Source: Janibacter terrae NBRC 107853
Lineage (GTDB): Bacteria; Actinomycetota; Actinomycetes; Actinomycetales; Dermatophilaceae
Direction of reading: 5' to 3'
Length of the DNA: 64,000 nt
Assembly (NCBI RefSeq): GCF_001591405.1
Contig: NZ_BCUV01000007.1
Span: 62,001 to 126,000, forward strand
Below the pieces are notes generated by a model. The model had not been told where the DNA came from. It made no database searches and saw only the letters and a list, made by a program, of their open reading frames with translations. Positions within the stretch are counted from its first letter, which is position 1. Each line of letters starts with the position of its first letter. The position numbers and the translations under genes were made by a program. Positions 18,634-27,742 of the stretch are shown here, piece after piece.

Positions 18634-19445
18634 CGGGCCGCCTCCTCGGTGGTGGGTGCCTCGTGGAAGAGCTCCTCGAGGGAGTCCTCCCCCAGGTAGG
18701 CCTGCTGGACGGTGGGGTCCTCGCGCACCTCGTCCGCGGGGCCGTCGGCGATGAGTGCGCCGAGGTGCAGCACGCTCACCCGGTCGGCGAGCCGGAAGAC
18801 GAGCTCGAGGTCGTGCTCGATGATGACGACCGTCAGGTCTTCGGGCAGCGAGTGGACCAGCTCGGCGAAGCGCTGGCTCTCCGCGGGCGACATGCCGGCG
18901 GCCGGCTCGTCGAGCAGGAGCAGCTGCGGCCGCGTGGCCAGGGCCACCGCGACCTCGAGCTGGCGTCGCTCGCCGTGGCTGAGGTTGCCGGTCATGATGT
19001 GCGACCGGTCGGCGAGCCCGACGTCGGCGACGCACTGCTCGGCGAGGTCGTCGATCTCGCTGTTGCGTCGGTGGGACGAGGTCAGCCACGACATCCCCTT
19101 GCCGGCGACCCGCTGGGCCGCGAGGGCGACGTTGTCGAGCGGGTTCATCGACAGGAAGAGCGAGCTGTGCTGGAAGGTCTTGCCCAGCCCGCGGCGCGCC
19201 CGCCAGGCCGCGGAGCGGCGGGTGACGTCCTCCCCGGCGAGGAGGACCTGGCCGGAGGTGACGGGCAGCCCGCCGGCCACGAGGTTGAAGAGGGTCGACT
19301 TGCCGGCTCCGTTGGGGCCGATGAGGGCGTGGCGTCCCCCCTTCGCCACGTCGAGGCTCACGTCGTCGACGGCGACGAGCGCGCCGTACTTCTTCGTGAC
19401 GCCGCGCAGGGAGAGGGCCGGGACAACGGTGGTCGGCACGGTCAT
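18630..19445 (-). CDS. livG: Branched-chain-amino-acid-type ABC transporter, ATP-binding protein
   Basis: A 271-residue LivG-type ATPase with Walker A LIGPNGAGKSTLFN (about 45-58), the LivG insertion RRGLGKTFQHSSLFLSMNPLDNVALA, signature NLSHGERRQLEVAVALA and Walker B LLLLDEPAAGMSP. ATG overlaps join it to both livM upstream and livF downstream. ATP hydrolysis would drive import of an aromatic acid, inferred from the surrounding box genes. The much longer open frame upstream is shadow sequence inside livM. Confidence 0.9.
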   Translation of the reverse strand: MTVPTTVVPALSLRGVTKKYGALVAVDDVSLDVAKGGRHALIGPNGAGKSTLFNLVAGGLPVTSGQVLLAGEDVTRRSAAWRARRGLGKTFQHSSLFLSMNPLDNVALAAQRVAGKGMSWLTSSHRRNSEIDDLAEQCVADVGLADRSHIMTGNLSHGERRQLEVAVALATRPQLLLLDEPAAGMSPAESQRFAELVHSLPEDLTVVIIEHDLELVFRLADRVSVLHLGALIADGPADEVREDPTVQQAYLGEDSLEELFHEAPTTEEAAR

Positions 19446-20404
19446 GCCTTCTTCTCCTGGAATCGTCGGACGAGCAGCCGGCGCCAGCTGGTGCCGGCGA
19501 AACCGTGCGGCAGGAGGTAGACGACGGCGATGAAGACGAGACCGAGCAGCAGCGGTCCGCGACCCCCGAGGGAGGCGCCGATGTCGTCGCGCACGATCGT
19601 CACCAGGGCCGCGCCGAGCACGGCGCCCCAGAGGCGGCCGCGGCCGCCGACGACGACCGCGAGCAGCGCCATGGCCGAGACCTCGAAGGCGAGGTCCTCC
19701 GGGGAGACGAAGCGGTTCTGCGCGACCCACAGGGACCCGGCCGCGCCCGCGACCGCCCCGGCGATGCCGTAGACGACGAGCTTGAGCCGGAAGGTGGAGT
19801 AGCCGAGCGAGCCCATCCGCTCCTCGTTGTCCCGCAGGCCGCGAAGGGAGCGACCCAGGGTCGAGCGCGACGTCCACCAGACGACGGCGAAGCCGACGAG
19901 GAAGACGAGCAGCACCCACCAGTACCGGACGCCGGCGAGCGTCACCGGCTCACCGCCGGGGGCGAGGGTGATCGACGGGATCCCGTAGAGCCCGTTGGTC
20001 CCGCCGGTCAGGCCGCTCCAGCGCTGCGCGAGGACGTGCACGAGCTCGGCGATCGCGAGGGTGAGCATGAGGAAGTAGGTGCCCTTGGTGCGCACCATGA
20101 GCACCCCGGTGACGAGGGCGAAGACGCCTCCGGTCACCACGGCCGCGAGCAGCGCCACGGGGGCGAAGGCATCGATGTCACGGGCCACGAGCGCGGCCGT
20201 GTAGGCACCGACGCCGAAGGGGGCCGCGTGCCCGAGCGAGGGCATGCCGGAGACCCCGACGAGCAGGTCCAGGCTCACGGCAAGAAGAGCCAGCGCGAGC
20301 ACCCTGCTCAGCGTGTTGGCCGTGTCGGCCGGGAAGATCAGCGGGACGGCCGCGAGGAGCAGGACGACGATGACCGCGAGGAGCGCGGGGAGCTTGTCCC
20401 TCAT
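19442..20404 (-). CDS. livM: Branched-chain-amino-acid-type ABC transporter permease
   Basis: A 320-residue LivM-type inner-membrane permease with about nine to ten hydrophobic helices. The family segment DLLVGVSGMPSLGHAAPFGVGAY is at about 46-68, and the cytoplasmic EAA-like loop GRSLRGLRDNEERMGSLGYSTFRLKL couples to the ATPases. Both ends overlap neighbouring genes by 4 bases. It forms the membrane channel with LivH. Confidence 0.88.
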   Translation of the reverse strand: MRDKLPALLAVIVVLLLAAVPLIFPADTANTLSRVLALALLAVSLDLLVGVSGMPSLGHAAPFGVGAYTAALVARDIDAFAPVALLAAVVTGGVFALVTGVLMVRTKGTYFLMLTLAIAELVHVLAQRWSGLTGGTNGLYGIPSITLAPGGEPVTLAGVRYWWVLLVFLVGFAVVWWTSRSTLGRSLRGLRDNEERMGSLGYSTFRLKLVVYGIAGAVAGAAGSLWVAQNRFVSPEDLAFEVSAMALLAVVVGGRGRLWGAVLGAALVTIVRDDIGASLGGRGPLLLGLVFIAVVYLLPHGFAGTSWRRLLVRRFQEKKA

Positions 20405-21306
20405 GCCGCCGCCTCCTTGGTGCCGAGCAGGCCCTGGGGTCGCAGGAGCAGGACCAGGCCCATCGCGCCGAAGACGAGGAAGGACGCGTGGTCCGGCAGG
20501 AGCGAGACGCCGAGGGTCTCGATCTGGCCGATGACGAGGGCCCCGACGAGGGCCCCGCTCACGGAGCCGAGGCCACCGATGACGACGACCACGAGACCGA
20601 GCAGCAGGATCCGGTTGTCCAGGCCCGGGTAGGCCGAGAGGATCGGCCCGCCGATGACGCCGCCGGCCGCGGCCAGTGCCGCACCGACGGCGAAGACGCC
20701 GGTCACGAGGCGCTTGGTGTCGACCCCCAGGGCGGAGACCATCTGGGGGTCGACGACCGAGGCCCGCACGAGCGAGCCGACGCGGGTGCGCTCGATGACG
20801 TAGAGCGCCGCCACTGCCAGGAGGGCGCCGACGACGATGACGACCAACCGGTAGAGCGGGTAGGACTGCCCGAAGATCGTCACGCTCCCGTCCAGGCCCT
20901 GCGGCGCCGGGATGGAGCGCACGTCGTTGCCGAACCGCATCGAGACGAGGTCGGAGACGACGAGCGCGATGCCCAGCGTGAGCAGGGCCTGGTCCAGGTG
21001 GCCGCGGTGGGCCACCGGTCGGACCATCGCCGACAGCCCCCACCCGCCGATGCCGCCGATGAGTGCCGCGAGCAGCACGGCGCCGCCGAAGGCGACCAGC
21101 GTCATGGTCGATCCCCCGCCGATCAGCGCGACGGCGACGTAGGCGCCGACGAGGTAGATCGCTCCGTGGGCGAGGTTGAGCACGTCCATGACGCCGAAGA
21201 CGAGCGAGAGCCCGAGGGCGATGACGAAGAGCAGGACGCCGGTGGCGAGCCCGTCGATCATCGTCACCCCGTTGTCGGTGATGAAGTTGGCCGTCAGTGC
21301 GGTCAC
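20401..21306 (-). CDS. livH: Branched-chain-amino-acid-type ABC transporter permease
   Basis: A 301-residue LivH-type permease with about eight hydrophobic helices. LGLSLVFGVMDVLNLAHGAIYLVGAYVA is the conserved LivH N-terminal region, and the coupling loop GSLVRASVVDPQMVSALGVDTKRL contacts the ATPases. Start GTG at 21306, 33 bases after livK. It overlaps livM by 4 bases. Confidence 0.88.
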   Translation of the reverse strand: MTALTANFITDNGVTMIDGLATGVLLFVIALGLSLVFGVMDVLNLAHGAIYLVGAYVAVALIGGGSTMTLVAFGGAVLLAALIGGIGGWGLSAMVRPVAHRGHLDQALLTLGIALVVSDLVSMRFGNDVRSIPAPQGLDGSVTIFGQSYPLYRLVVIVVGALLAVAALYVIERTRVGSLVRASVVDPQMVSALGVDTKRLVTGVFAVGAALAAAGGVIGGPILSAYPGLDNRILLLGLVVVVIGGLGSVSGALVGALVIGQIETLGVSLLPDHASFLVFGAMGLVLLLRPQGLLGTKEAAA

Positions 21307-21339
21307 GTGGATCTCCCAGCAGTGGGTGGGGCGGACGGG

Positions 21340-22524
21340 TCAGGAAGAGGGCTTGGTGAGCTCGCTCTCGATGACATTGGTCCAGGCGTCACCCTTCTTC
21401 TCGACCTTGCGCAGGTAGTAGGTCTGGTCCGGGCCCTGCGTGTCGGAGAAGGACCACGGGCCGCGGGGGCTGTCGACCTCACCGGTCGCCTTCAGGCCCT
21501 CGACGATCTGGTCGCCGCTGGTGCCCTTGTCGAGCGCCTTGTCCAGGACGGCGCCGGCGTCGTACGTCTGCATCGCGTAGACCGTCGGCGGCACCTTGTT
21601 GGCGGCGGTGTAGGCCTTGACGAAGGTCTTGTTCTTCGGGTTGTCCAGCTCCGAGGAGTAGTGCAGCGAGGTGAAGATGCCCTCCGCGGACTTGCCCTGC
21701 GCCGTGAGGGCGCCGCCCTCGGTGAGGAAGCCGGTGGCGTAGAAGGGGATGTCCTTGTGCAGACCGAGCTGGTCGTACTGCTTGACGAAGGTGACCGCCT
21801 CGGCGCCGGCGTAGAACGCGAAGACCGCCTTGGGCTTGGCGTTGCGGACCTTCTGCAGGTACGGCTGGAAGTTCGTCGTCTTGCCGAAGGGGGTCATCTG
21901 GGTCCCGGCGACCTTGCCGCCCGCGCCCTCGAAGGACTTCTTGAAGCTGGCGAGGAACTCCTGGCCCGCCGCGTAGTCGGGACCGACGAGGTAGACCTTG
22001 CCGTCACCGACCTCCTTGGCGACGTGGGCACCGATGGCCTCGCTGACCTCACCGTTGGAGAAGCTGGTCCGCCACACGTACGGGGAGGAGGACTTGCCGG
22101 TGATGTCGTTGGCGCCGGCGTTGGTGATGATGAGCGGCTTCTTCGCCTCGGTGAAGGAGTCGGTCAGGCCGAGCGCCACGGCGGAGTTGACGATGCCGAC
22201 CACGGCGTCGACGGACTCGTCCTGGGCCAGCTTGGTGCCGGCGGGGACGCCGTCCTCGGGACCGGACCCCTCGTCGACGACGGTCAGCTCGACCTCCTTG
22301 CCGCCGAGCTTGTTGTCGTTCTCGTCGAGATAGAGGCGGAAGCCGGCCTCCATGTCCTTGCCGAGGGGCGCGTAGACGCCGGACTGCGGCACGAGGAGGG
22401 CGATCTTGACCTTGTCGTCGTCGCCGCCTTCGTCACCCCCTCCGCCGGAGAGGGCCGACCCACCGCAGGCGGTGAGGGCGAAGGTCATGGTGAGGGCCAG
22501 CGGGAGGGTACGGGTGGCGCGCAT
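21340..22524 (-). CDS. livK: ABC transporter substrate-binding lipoprotein (LivK-type)
   Basis: A 394-residue type-1 periplasmic-binding-fold lipoprotein. The signal peptide ends in the lipobox LTAC (Cys about residue 20), followed by a glycine/acid linker. KIALLVPQSGVYAPLGKDMEAGF then begins the Leu/Ile/Val-binding domain. As the first gene of livKHMGF it should capture the substrate outside the membrane, predicted to be benzoate or a related acid from the context. The ATG at 22524 has a GGAG Shine-Dalgarno. The gene is divergent from a PaaX-family regulator, and the shared intergenic region carries the candidate operator. Confidence 0.88.
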   Translation of the reverse strand: MRATRTLPLALTMTFALTACGGSALSGGGGDEGGDDDKVKIALLVPQSGVYAPLGKDMEAGFRLYLDENDNKLGGKEVELTVVDEGSGPEDGVPAGTKLAQDESVDAVVGIVNSAVALGLTDSFTEAKKPLIITNAGANDITGKSSSPYVWRTSFSNGEVSEAIGAHVAKEVGDGKVYLVGPDYAAGQEFLASFKKSFEGAGGKVAGTQMTPFGKTTNFQPYLQKVRNAKPKAVFAFYAGAEAVTFVKQYDQLGLHKDIPFYATGFLTEGGALTAQGKSAEGIFTSLHYSSELDNPKNKTFVKAYTAANKVPPTVYAMQTYDAGAVLDKALDKGTSGDQIVEGLKATGEVDSPRGPWSFSDTQGPDQTYYLRKVEKKGDAWTNVIESELTKPSS

Positions 22525-22617
22525 CGGGACTCCAGGGGTGCGGTCTCGTCATTGAGGGCACGACGGGTCGGTGGGATCCGACCCCGTCGTCGGTGACACC
22601 GAGAATGGTGGGGAATT

Positions 22618-22657
22618 GTTCTACAGTCAATAGGCGCCTCGAAACAATTTCGTAGCA
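22618..22657. promoter_or_regulatory. livK / paaX-like divergent regulatory region with candidate operator
   Basis: On the minus strand TGCTACGA (22657-22650), 24 bases, then TGTAGAAC (22625-22618). The pair sits in the 170-base divergent region between livK and the PaaX-family regulator gene. It could serve autoregulation and control of the transporter at once. Confidence 0.6.
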
Positions 22658-22694
22658 AATTGGGTTAAGGTCTGCTTCACCCCGAGGAGGACGA

Positions 22695-23552
22695 GTGACG
22701 ACCAATCTGCAGGCCCCCACCGAGGTGGGCGATCGATCGACCCCGGCAAGCGCTCGCTCGCTCCTGCTGACGATCCTCGGCGAGTTCGTCCACCCCCGCG
22801 ACGGGGCGGCGTGGACGGGCACGCTCGTGTCCGCGCTCGGCGCCCTGGGCGTCGAGGAGAAGTCCGCGCGGCAGACGATCGCCCGCACGGCGAGCCAGGG
22901 GATCATCGAGTCGGAACGGCACGGCCGCCGGGTGCGGTGGCAGCTGACCGAGCACGGACGCGCCCTGCTCGCCGAGGGCACCGACCGGATCTACGGCTTC
23001 CTGCGTCGCCCGCGCGCCTGGGACGGCCAGTGGCTCGTGGTCGCCGCGGCCGTCCCCGAGTCGCAACGCAGCACGCGGCACCGGTTGCGCACCCGGATGA
23101 CCTGGCTGGGCCTGGGCTGCCCGACCCCGGGGCTGTGGATCATCCCCGACGCCGACAAGGAGACCGAGGTCCAGCACACCCTCGCCGACCTCGACCTCGG
23201 CGACCGGGCCTTCGCGTGGGTCGGCCGCCGGGCCGCCGGCACCGACCCGACCGCGCTCATCGACGCGGCCTGGGACCTCGACGAGGTGCGCGCCCGCTAC
23301 CGGGACTTCGCCGACGACTTCGGCGAGCGGGAGGTCGCCGGCGACGACGCGGCCTTCGTCGCGCAGGTGGAGCTCATCCAGGCCTGGCGCGCCTTCCCCT
23401 TCGTCGACCCGGACCTCCCGGCCGAGCTGCTCCCGCCGGACTGGCCCGGACCGCAGGCCGCGACCCTCTTCCACACCCGTCGGGACCGCTGGCACCGGCT
23501 CGCCCAGCGCGAGTGGGAGCGCATGGAGACCGCGGCCGGCGAACGCACCTGA
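22695..23552 (+). CDS. PaaX-family transcriptional regulator (candidate benzoate-regulon repressor)
   Basis: A 285-residue PaaX-type protein. The N-terminal winged helix is at SLLLTILGEFV...GTLVSALGALGVEEKSARQTIARTASQGIIE (about 25-78). The Cas2-like middle domain is at WLVVAAAVPESQRSTRHRLRTRMTWLGLG (about 112-140), and the C-terminal PaaX domain includes FPFVDPDLPAELLPPDWPG. PaaX of E. coli is a repressor released by phenylacetyl-CoA; by analogy this one may sense benzoyl-CoA. Start GTG at 22695 with AGGAGG 4 bases upstream. Divergence from livK and the operator-like repeat between them make it the best candidate regulator of the box genes. Confidence 0.85.
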   Translation: MTTNLQAPTEVGDRSTPASARSLLLTILGEFVHPRDGAAWTGTLVSALGALGVEEKSARQTIARTASQGIIESERHGRRVRWQLTEHGRALLAEGTDRIYGFLRRPRAWDGQWLVVAAAVPESQRSTRHRLRTRMTWLGLGCPTPGLWIIPDADKETEVQHTLADLDLGDRAFAWVGRRAAGTDPTALIDAAWDLDEVRARYRDFADDFGEREVAGDDAAFVAQVELIQAWRAFPFVDPDLPAELLPPDWPGPQAATLFHTRRDRWHRLAQREWERMETAAGERT

Positions 23553-23603
23553 CCCGCCGCGGGTGGAGGTGGTCCCGAACCCCGCCACGACGAGGGCGAC
23601 ACG

Positions 23604-25241
23604 TCATGCGGTCTGGTCGCGCAACCTGTACCGCTGCACCTTGCCGGTGGCCGTGCGGGGCAGCGCGTCGATGAACTCCACCCGGCGCGGGTACTTGTAG
23701 GGAGCGATTCGGCTCTTGACGTGGTCCTGGATGGCGGCAGCCAGCTCCGGGCCGGCCTGCGCCCCGTCCCGGAGCACGACGTAGGCGACGACCAGCTGGC
23801 CCCGGCTCGGGTCGGCCTGCCCGACCACGGCGCAGTCGGAGACGTCCGGGTGCGAGAGCACCGCCTCCTCCACCTCGGGTCCGGCGATGTTGTACCCGGA
23901 GGAGATGATCATGTCGTCGTTGCGGGCCCGGTACCAGAAGTACCCCTCGTCGTCGCGGACAAAGGTGTCGCCGGTGATGTTCCAGCCGTTCTCCACGTAC
24001 ACCTGCTGGCGGGGATCGGCCAGGTAGCGGCACCCGGTCGGGCCCTTGACGGCGAGCCGGCCGGGGGTGCCGTCGGGGACCGTCCGGCCGTCCTCGTCGA
24101 CGACCCTGGCGGTGTACCCCGGCACCTCGACACCGGTCGAGCCCGGATGGATGTCGTCGTCGGCCGCCGCGATGAAGACGTGCAGCATCTCGGTGGACCC
24201 GATGCCGTCGATGATGCGGATCCCCGTGCCTTCGTGGAAGGTCCGCCACGTCGCCTCGTCCAGGTGCTCGCCCGCGGACACGGCCCGGCGCAGCGAACCG
24301 AGCGAACCGGTGTGCCCTCCGGAGACCATCGCCCGGTAGGCCGTCGGTGCCGTGAAGCAGATCGTGACGCCGTGGGTCTCGATGTGGCCCGCCAGCTCCG
24401 CCGGGGTCGCCTTCTCCACCAGCAGCGTGCTCGCGCCGACTCTCAGGGGGAAGACCACTGCCCCACCGAGGCCGAAGGTGAAGGCGATCGGGGGTGTCCC
24501 GGTGAACCGGTCCTCGGGGGTGGGCTGCAGCACGTGGCGCGAGAAGGTGTCGGCGATCGCCAGCACGTCGCGGTGGAAGTGCATCGTGGCCTTCGGCCGG
24601 CCGGTTGTCCCGGAGGTGAAGGCCAGCAGGGCGACGTCGTCGGCAGCGGTGACCACGTCGTCGTGCTCGGTGGATGCCTCGGCGATCCTCTGGCACAGGT
24701 CGTCGGCCGACGACCCGCCGTAGGCGACGACGGGCGCCGAAGTCCCCGCCGCCTGCAGCTCGTCGAGGAACCGGTGGTCGCACAGTGACAGGTCGATCCG
24801 AGCGATCTCGTCCACGGCGGCGAGCTCTCCCGCGCGCAGCAACGGCATCGTGGCGACGACGACACCGCCGGCCTTGAGGACGCCGAACCAGCAGGCCACC
24901 GTCCACGGGTTGTTCGGGCCGCGCAGCAGCACCCGGTTGCCGGGCACGAGACCGAGATCCTCGACCAGCAGGTTCGCGATCCGGTTGGCCGTGGTGCGCA
25001 GCTCCTCGTAGGACCACTCCTCACCATCGGGGCTGAGCAGGCACGGACGGTCCCCACCGTGCTCTCGGATGACGTCGTCCAGCAGGGCGGTGGCGCAGTT
25101 CAACCGATCGGGGTAGCTGGTGTCGGGTCCGAGCACGATCTCGGGCCAGTCGGCAGGATCGGGCAGGTTGTCGCGGCAGAAGGTGTCGGTGTGGGCCGAC
25201 GGGGACAGCGTCTCCGGGGACGGGGTCATTGACGTGGGCAC
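23604..25241 (-). CDS. 2-aminobenzoate (anthranilate)-CoA ligase
   Basis: A 545-residue ANL-family ligase. AFTSGTTGRPKATMHFHRD (about 200-218) is the P-loop, IIDGIGSTEMLHVFIAA follows, and WNITGDTFVRDDEGYFWYRARNDDMIISSGYNIAGPEVEEA includes the A8-type motif. The catalytic lysine is in RTATGKVQRYR. The family resembles 2-aminobenzoate- and benzoate-CoA ligases. The adjacent bifunctional monooxygenase/reductase points to anthranilate. The GTG at 25241 has GAGGAG 5 bases upstream; it lies 56 bases after the monooxygenase gene, probably in one operon. Benzoate or salicylate are alternative substrates. Confidence 0.8.
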   Translation of the reverse strand: MPTSMTPSPETLSPSAHTDTFCRDNLPDPADWPEIVLGPDTSYPDRLNCATALLDDVIREHGGDRPCLLSPDGEEWSYEELRTTANRIANLLVEDLGLVPGNRVLLRGPNNPWTVACWFGVLKAGGVVVATMPLLRAGELAAVDEIARIDLSLCDHRFLDELQAAGTSAPVVAYGGSSADDLCQRIAEASTEHDDVVTAADDVALLAFTSGTTGRPKATMHFHRDVLAIADTFSRHVLQPTPEDRFTGTPPIAFTFGLGGAVVFPLRVGASTLLVEKATPAELAGHIETHGVTICFTAPTAYRAMVSGGHTGSLGSLRRAVSAGEHLDEATWRTFHEGTGIRIIDGIGSTEMLHVFIAAADDDIHPGSTGVEVPGYTARVVDEDGRTVPDGTPGRLAVKGPTGCRYLADPRQQVYVENGWNITGDTFVRDDEGYFWYRARNDDMIISSGYNIAGPEVEEAVLSHPDVSDCAVVGQADPSRGQLVVAYVVLRDGAQAGPELAAAIQDHVKSRIAPYKYPRRVEFIDALPRTATGKVQRYRLRDQTA

Positions 25242-25297
25242 GGGGTCTCCTCACTCGCAGGGACGTGGCGAGATGCGTGTGGCTGCGCGACGGGAGG

Positions 25298-27664
25298 TCA
25301 CGGTCGCCACCTGCGGTGGGCGGTCGCCGGACCGCCCTGCCTGACGAGCTCCAGACGGGGCTTCGGTCCGTCGGAGCGTCCGGTCTGCGGCTTGCGGCGG
25401 CCGGCCCGCCACGGGTCCGGCCAGCTCGCCCCCGGGCCGTCGTAGTCCTGCTCGACGGCCGCATGCAGGGTCCAGCTGGGGTCGTAGAGGTGCGCTCGGC
25501 CGATGGCGCACAGGTCGGTCCGCCCGGCCAGCACGAGCGAGTTGACGTCGTCCCACGACGAGATCACCCCGACGGCGATGGTGGGGATGTCCACTCGGTT
25601 GCGGATCGCGTCGGCGTAGGGGGTCTGGTACGAGCGGCCGAAGGCCGGCTTCTCAGCGGAGGTGACCTGGCCGGTGGAGACATCGATGGCTGCGGCGCCG
25701 GCGGCGGAGAAGGCCTCGGCAACGGCGATCGTGTCCTCGGTCGAGATCCCACCCTCGACCCAGTCGGTCGCCGAGATCCGCACCGTCATCGGCCGGTCCT
25801 CGGGCCATGTCTCGCGCATGGCGGTGAAGACCTCGAGGGGGAAGCGCAGCCGGCCGTGGACGTCGCCGCCGTACTCGTCGGTGCGCCGGTTGGTGTACGG
25901 CGACAGGAAACCGGAGAGCAGGTAGCCGTGCGCACAGTGCAGCTCCAGCAGATCGAAGCCGGCCTCGGCCCCGCGCCGGGCCGCCGAGACGAACTGCTGG
26001 CGGATCTCGTCCATACCCGCTCGGTCGAGCTCGCGCGGGACCTGGTTGCGGTCCGGGTCGTAGGCGAGCGGGGAGGCCGCGACGACGTCCCAGTTGCCGA
26101 CGTCCAGCGGCTCGTCGATCCCTTCCCACATCAGCTTCGTCGACCCCTTGGCCCCCGAGTGCCCGAGCTGCAGGCCCACCTTCGTCGGCGTCTCTGCGTG
26201 GACGAAGTCGGTGATCCGGCGCCACCGGGCAGCCTGCGCGTCAGTCCACAAGCCGGTGCAGCCGGGGGTGATCCGCCCCTCCGGGGACACGCAGACCATC
26301 TCGGTCATGACCAGTCCCGCACCACCGAGCGCCTTGCCGGTGAGGTGCGCGAAGTGGAAGTCCGTCGGCATCCCGTCGACGGCCTTGTACATGTCCATCG
26401 GTGAGACGACGACGCGGTTGGGCAGCTCGAGCTCGCCCTTGCCCGGCCCGCCGAGCACGAAGGGCTGGAACATCGGCGGCCGGTGGTCCCCGCAGCCGTG
26501 GCCGCGCCGCTGCTCGTGCTCGGCGAACCACTCGTCCAGCCGCTGGACGAACTCCGGGTCACGCACCCGAAGGTTGTCGTGGGTGACCCGGCGGCTGCGG
26601 GTGAGGATGTTGAACGCGAACTGCAGCGGCTCCTGGTGGGTGTACTGCCCGAGGTTCTCGAACCACTCCAGGCTCGCCTGCGCTGCTCGTTGGGTCGACT
26701 GCACCACCGGCTTGCGCTCCGCCTCGTACGCCGTCAGGGCCGCGTCGAGGTCGGTCTGCTCGTGCAGGCAGGCCGCGAGGGCGAGCGCGTCCTCCATCGC
26801 CAGCTTGGTGCCGGACCCGATGGAGAAGTGAGCGGTGTGGGCGGCATCGCCGAGCAGGACGATGTTGCGATGGCGCCACTGCTCGTTGCGGATCGTGGTG
26901 AAGGTGATCCACTTGGAGTTGTTGGACATGACCTGATGACCCTCGAGCTCCTCGGCGAAGAGCTCGCGCACCCGTTCGATCGAGGCCAGGTCGGACTCGC
27001 CCGGCCCGAAGTCGCCGTGGCTGAACCCCGCCCGCTCCCACACCCGCGAGTTCATCTCCACGATGAACGTGCTGCCGGTGGCGTCGAAGGGGTAGCCGTG
27101 GATCTGCATCACCCCGTGGGGTGTCTGGCGGATGTAGAACTTGAAGGCGTCGAAGACCTTGTCGGTCGCCAACCACATGTACTTGCAGTCCCGCACGTCC
27201 CGTGACGGGCCGAACGTGTCCGAGTAACGTTCCCGGATCGGCGAGTTGAGTCCGTCGGCGGCCACCACGAGGTCGTGGGTGCGCGACAGCTCCTCGACGT
27301 CGGGGGCCGCGGTCTCGAAGTGGACGGCGACACCGACCGCGGCTGCGCGCGCCTGCATGATCTGCAGCAGCCGCTTGCGGGAGAGCGCCGCGAAGCCGTG
27401 CCCACCACTGGTGATGACCTCGTCGCGGTAGTGGACGTCGATGTCGTCCCAGAGCGCGAACTCGGCCTTCATCGCCTCGTGGATCGCCGGGTCGGCGTGC
27501 TCGATGCCACCCAGCGTCTCGTCGGAGAAGACCACGCCGAACCCGAAGGTGTCATCGGCGGCATTGCGCTCCCAGACGGTGATCTCGTGGTCCGGCCCCA
27601 GCTGCTTGGCCAGCAGGGCGAAGTAGAGCCCACCCGGCCCGCCACCGACGACAGCGATGCGCAT
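25298..27664 (-). CDS. Bifunctional 2-aminobenzoyl-CoA monooxygenase/reductase (or salicylyl-CoA 5-hydroxylase/oxidoreductase)
   Basis: A 788-residue fusion. Residues 1 to about 395 are an FAD aromatic hydroxylase: VVGGGPGGLYFALLAKQLG (4-22), LVVAADGLNSPIRERYS and GDAAHTAHFSIGSGTKLAMED. From about 400 to 760 is an Old-Yellow-Enzyme-type reductase: ELPNRVVVSPMDMYKAVDG, LQLGHSGAKGSTKLMWEG, LHCAHGYLLSGFLSPYTNRRTDEYGG and AIGRAHLYDPSWTLHAA. In Azoarcus evansii the matching enzyme oxygenates and then reduces 2-aminobenzoyl-CoA to 2-amino-5-oxocyclohex-1-enecarbonyl-CoA. Start ATG at 27664 with GAAGGGA upstream. Divergent from the degradation genes across a palindromic promoter region. The salicylyl-CoA alternative is less likely because no gentisate dioxygenase is nearby. 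Confidence 0.87.
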   Translation of the reverse strand: MRIAVVGGGPGGLYFALLAKQLGPDHEITVWERNAADDTFGFGVVFSDETLGGIEHADPAIHEAMKAEFALWDDIDVHYRDEVITSGGHGFAALSRKRLLQIMQARAAAVGVAVHFETAAPDVEELSRTHDLVVAADGLNSPIRERYSDTFGPSRDVRDCKYMWLATDKVFDAFKFYIRQTPHGVMQIHGYPFDATGSTFIVEMNSRVWERAGFSHGDFGPGESDLASIERVRELFAEELEGHQVMSNNSKWITFTTIRNEQWRHRNIVLLGDAAHTAHFSIGSGTKLAMEDALALAACLHEQTDLDAALTAYEAERKPVVQSTQRAAQASLEWFENLGQYTHQEPLQFAFNILTRSRRVTHDNLRVRDPEFVQRLDEWFAEHEQRRGHGCGDHRPPMFQPFVLGGPGKGELELPNRVVVSPMDMYKAVDGMPTDFHFAHLTGKALGGAGLVMTEMVCVSPEGRITPGCTGLWTDAQAARWRRITDFVHAETPTKVGLQLGHSGAKGSTKLMWEGIDEPLDVGNWDVVAASPLAYDPDRNQVPRELDRAGMDEIRQQFVSAARRGAEAGFDLLELHCAHGYLLSGFLSPYTNRRTDEYGGDVHGRLRFPLEVFTAMRETWPEDRPMTVRISATDWVEGGISTEDTIAVAEAFSAAGAAAIDVSTGQVTSAEKPAFGRSYQTPYADAIRNRVDIPTIAVGVISSWDDVNSLVLAGRTDLCAIGRAHLYDPSWTLHAAVEQDYDGPGASWPDPWRAGRRKPQTGRSDGPKPRLELVRQGGPATAHRRWRP

Positions 27665-27705
27665 GCGATGTCCCTTCGTGTGATCGGACTCAGTGTATTG
27701 GAACG

Positions 27706-27733
27706 TTGACGGTCGTTGTCAATGCGTTATAGC
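27706..27733. promoter_or_regulatory. Divergent promoter pair with palindromic operator of the anthranilate cluster
   Basis: The palindrome TTGAC-N7-GTCAA spans 27706-27722. On the plus strand TTGACG (27706-27711) with TATAGC (27728-27733), spaced 16 bases, forms a promoter ending about 10 bases before the ATG at 27743. On the minus strand a perfect TTGACA (27722-27717) with AATACA 17 bases later drives the monooxygenase gene. Both -35 boxes lie in the palindrome, so one repressor could block both. Confidence 0.65.
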
Positions 27734-27742
27734 GTCGCCGTC

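Noticed and set aside
25298-27664. Salicylate rather than anthranilate as pathway substrate
   Set aside because: Kept as an alternative only. The enzyme family covers both, but no gentisate 1,2-dioxygenase or gentisyl-CoA thioesterase is nearby, and a Rid protein plus benzoate-type ligase fit an amino substrate better.
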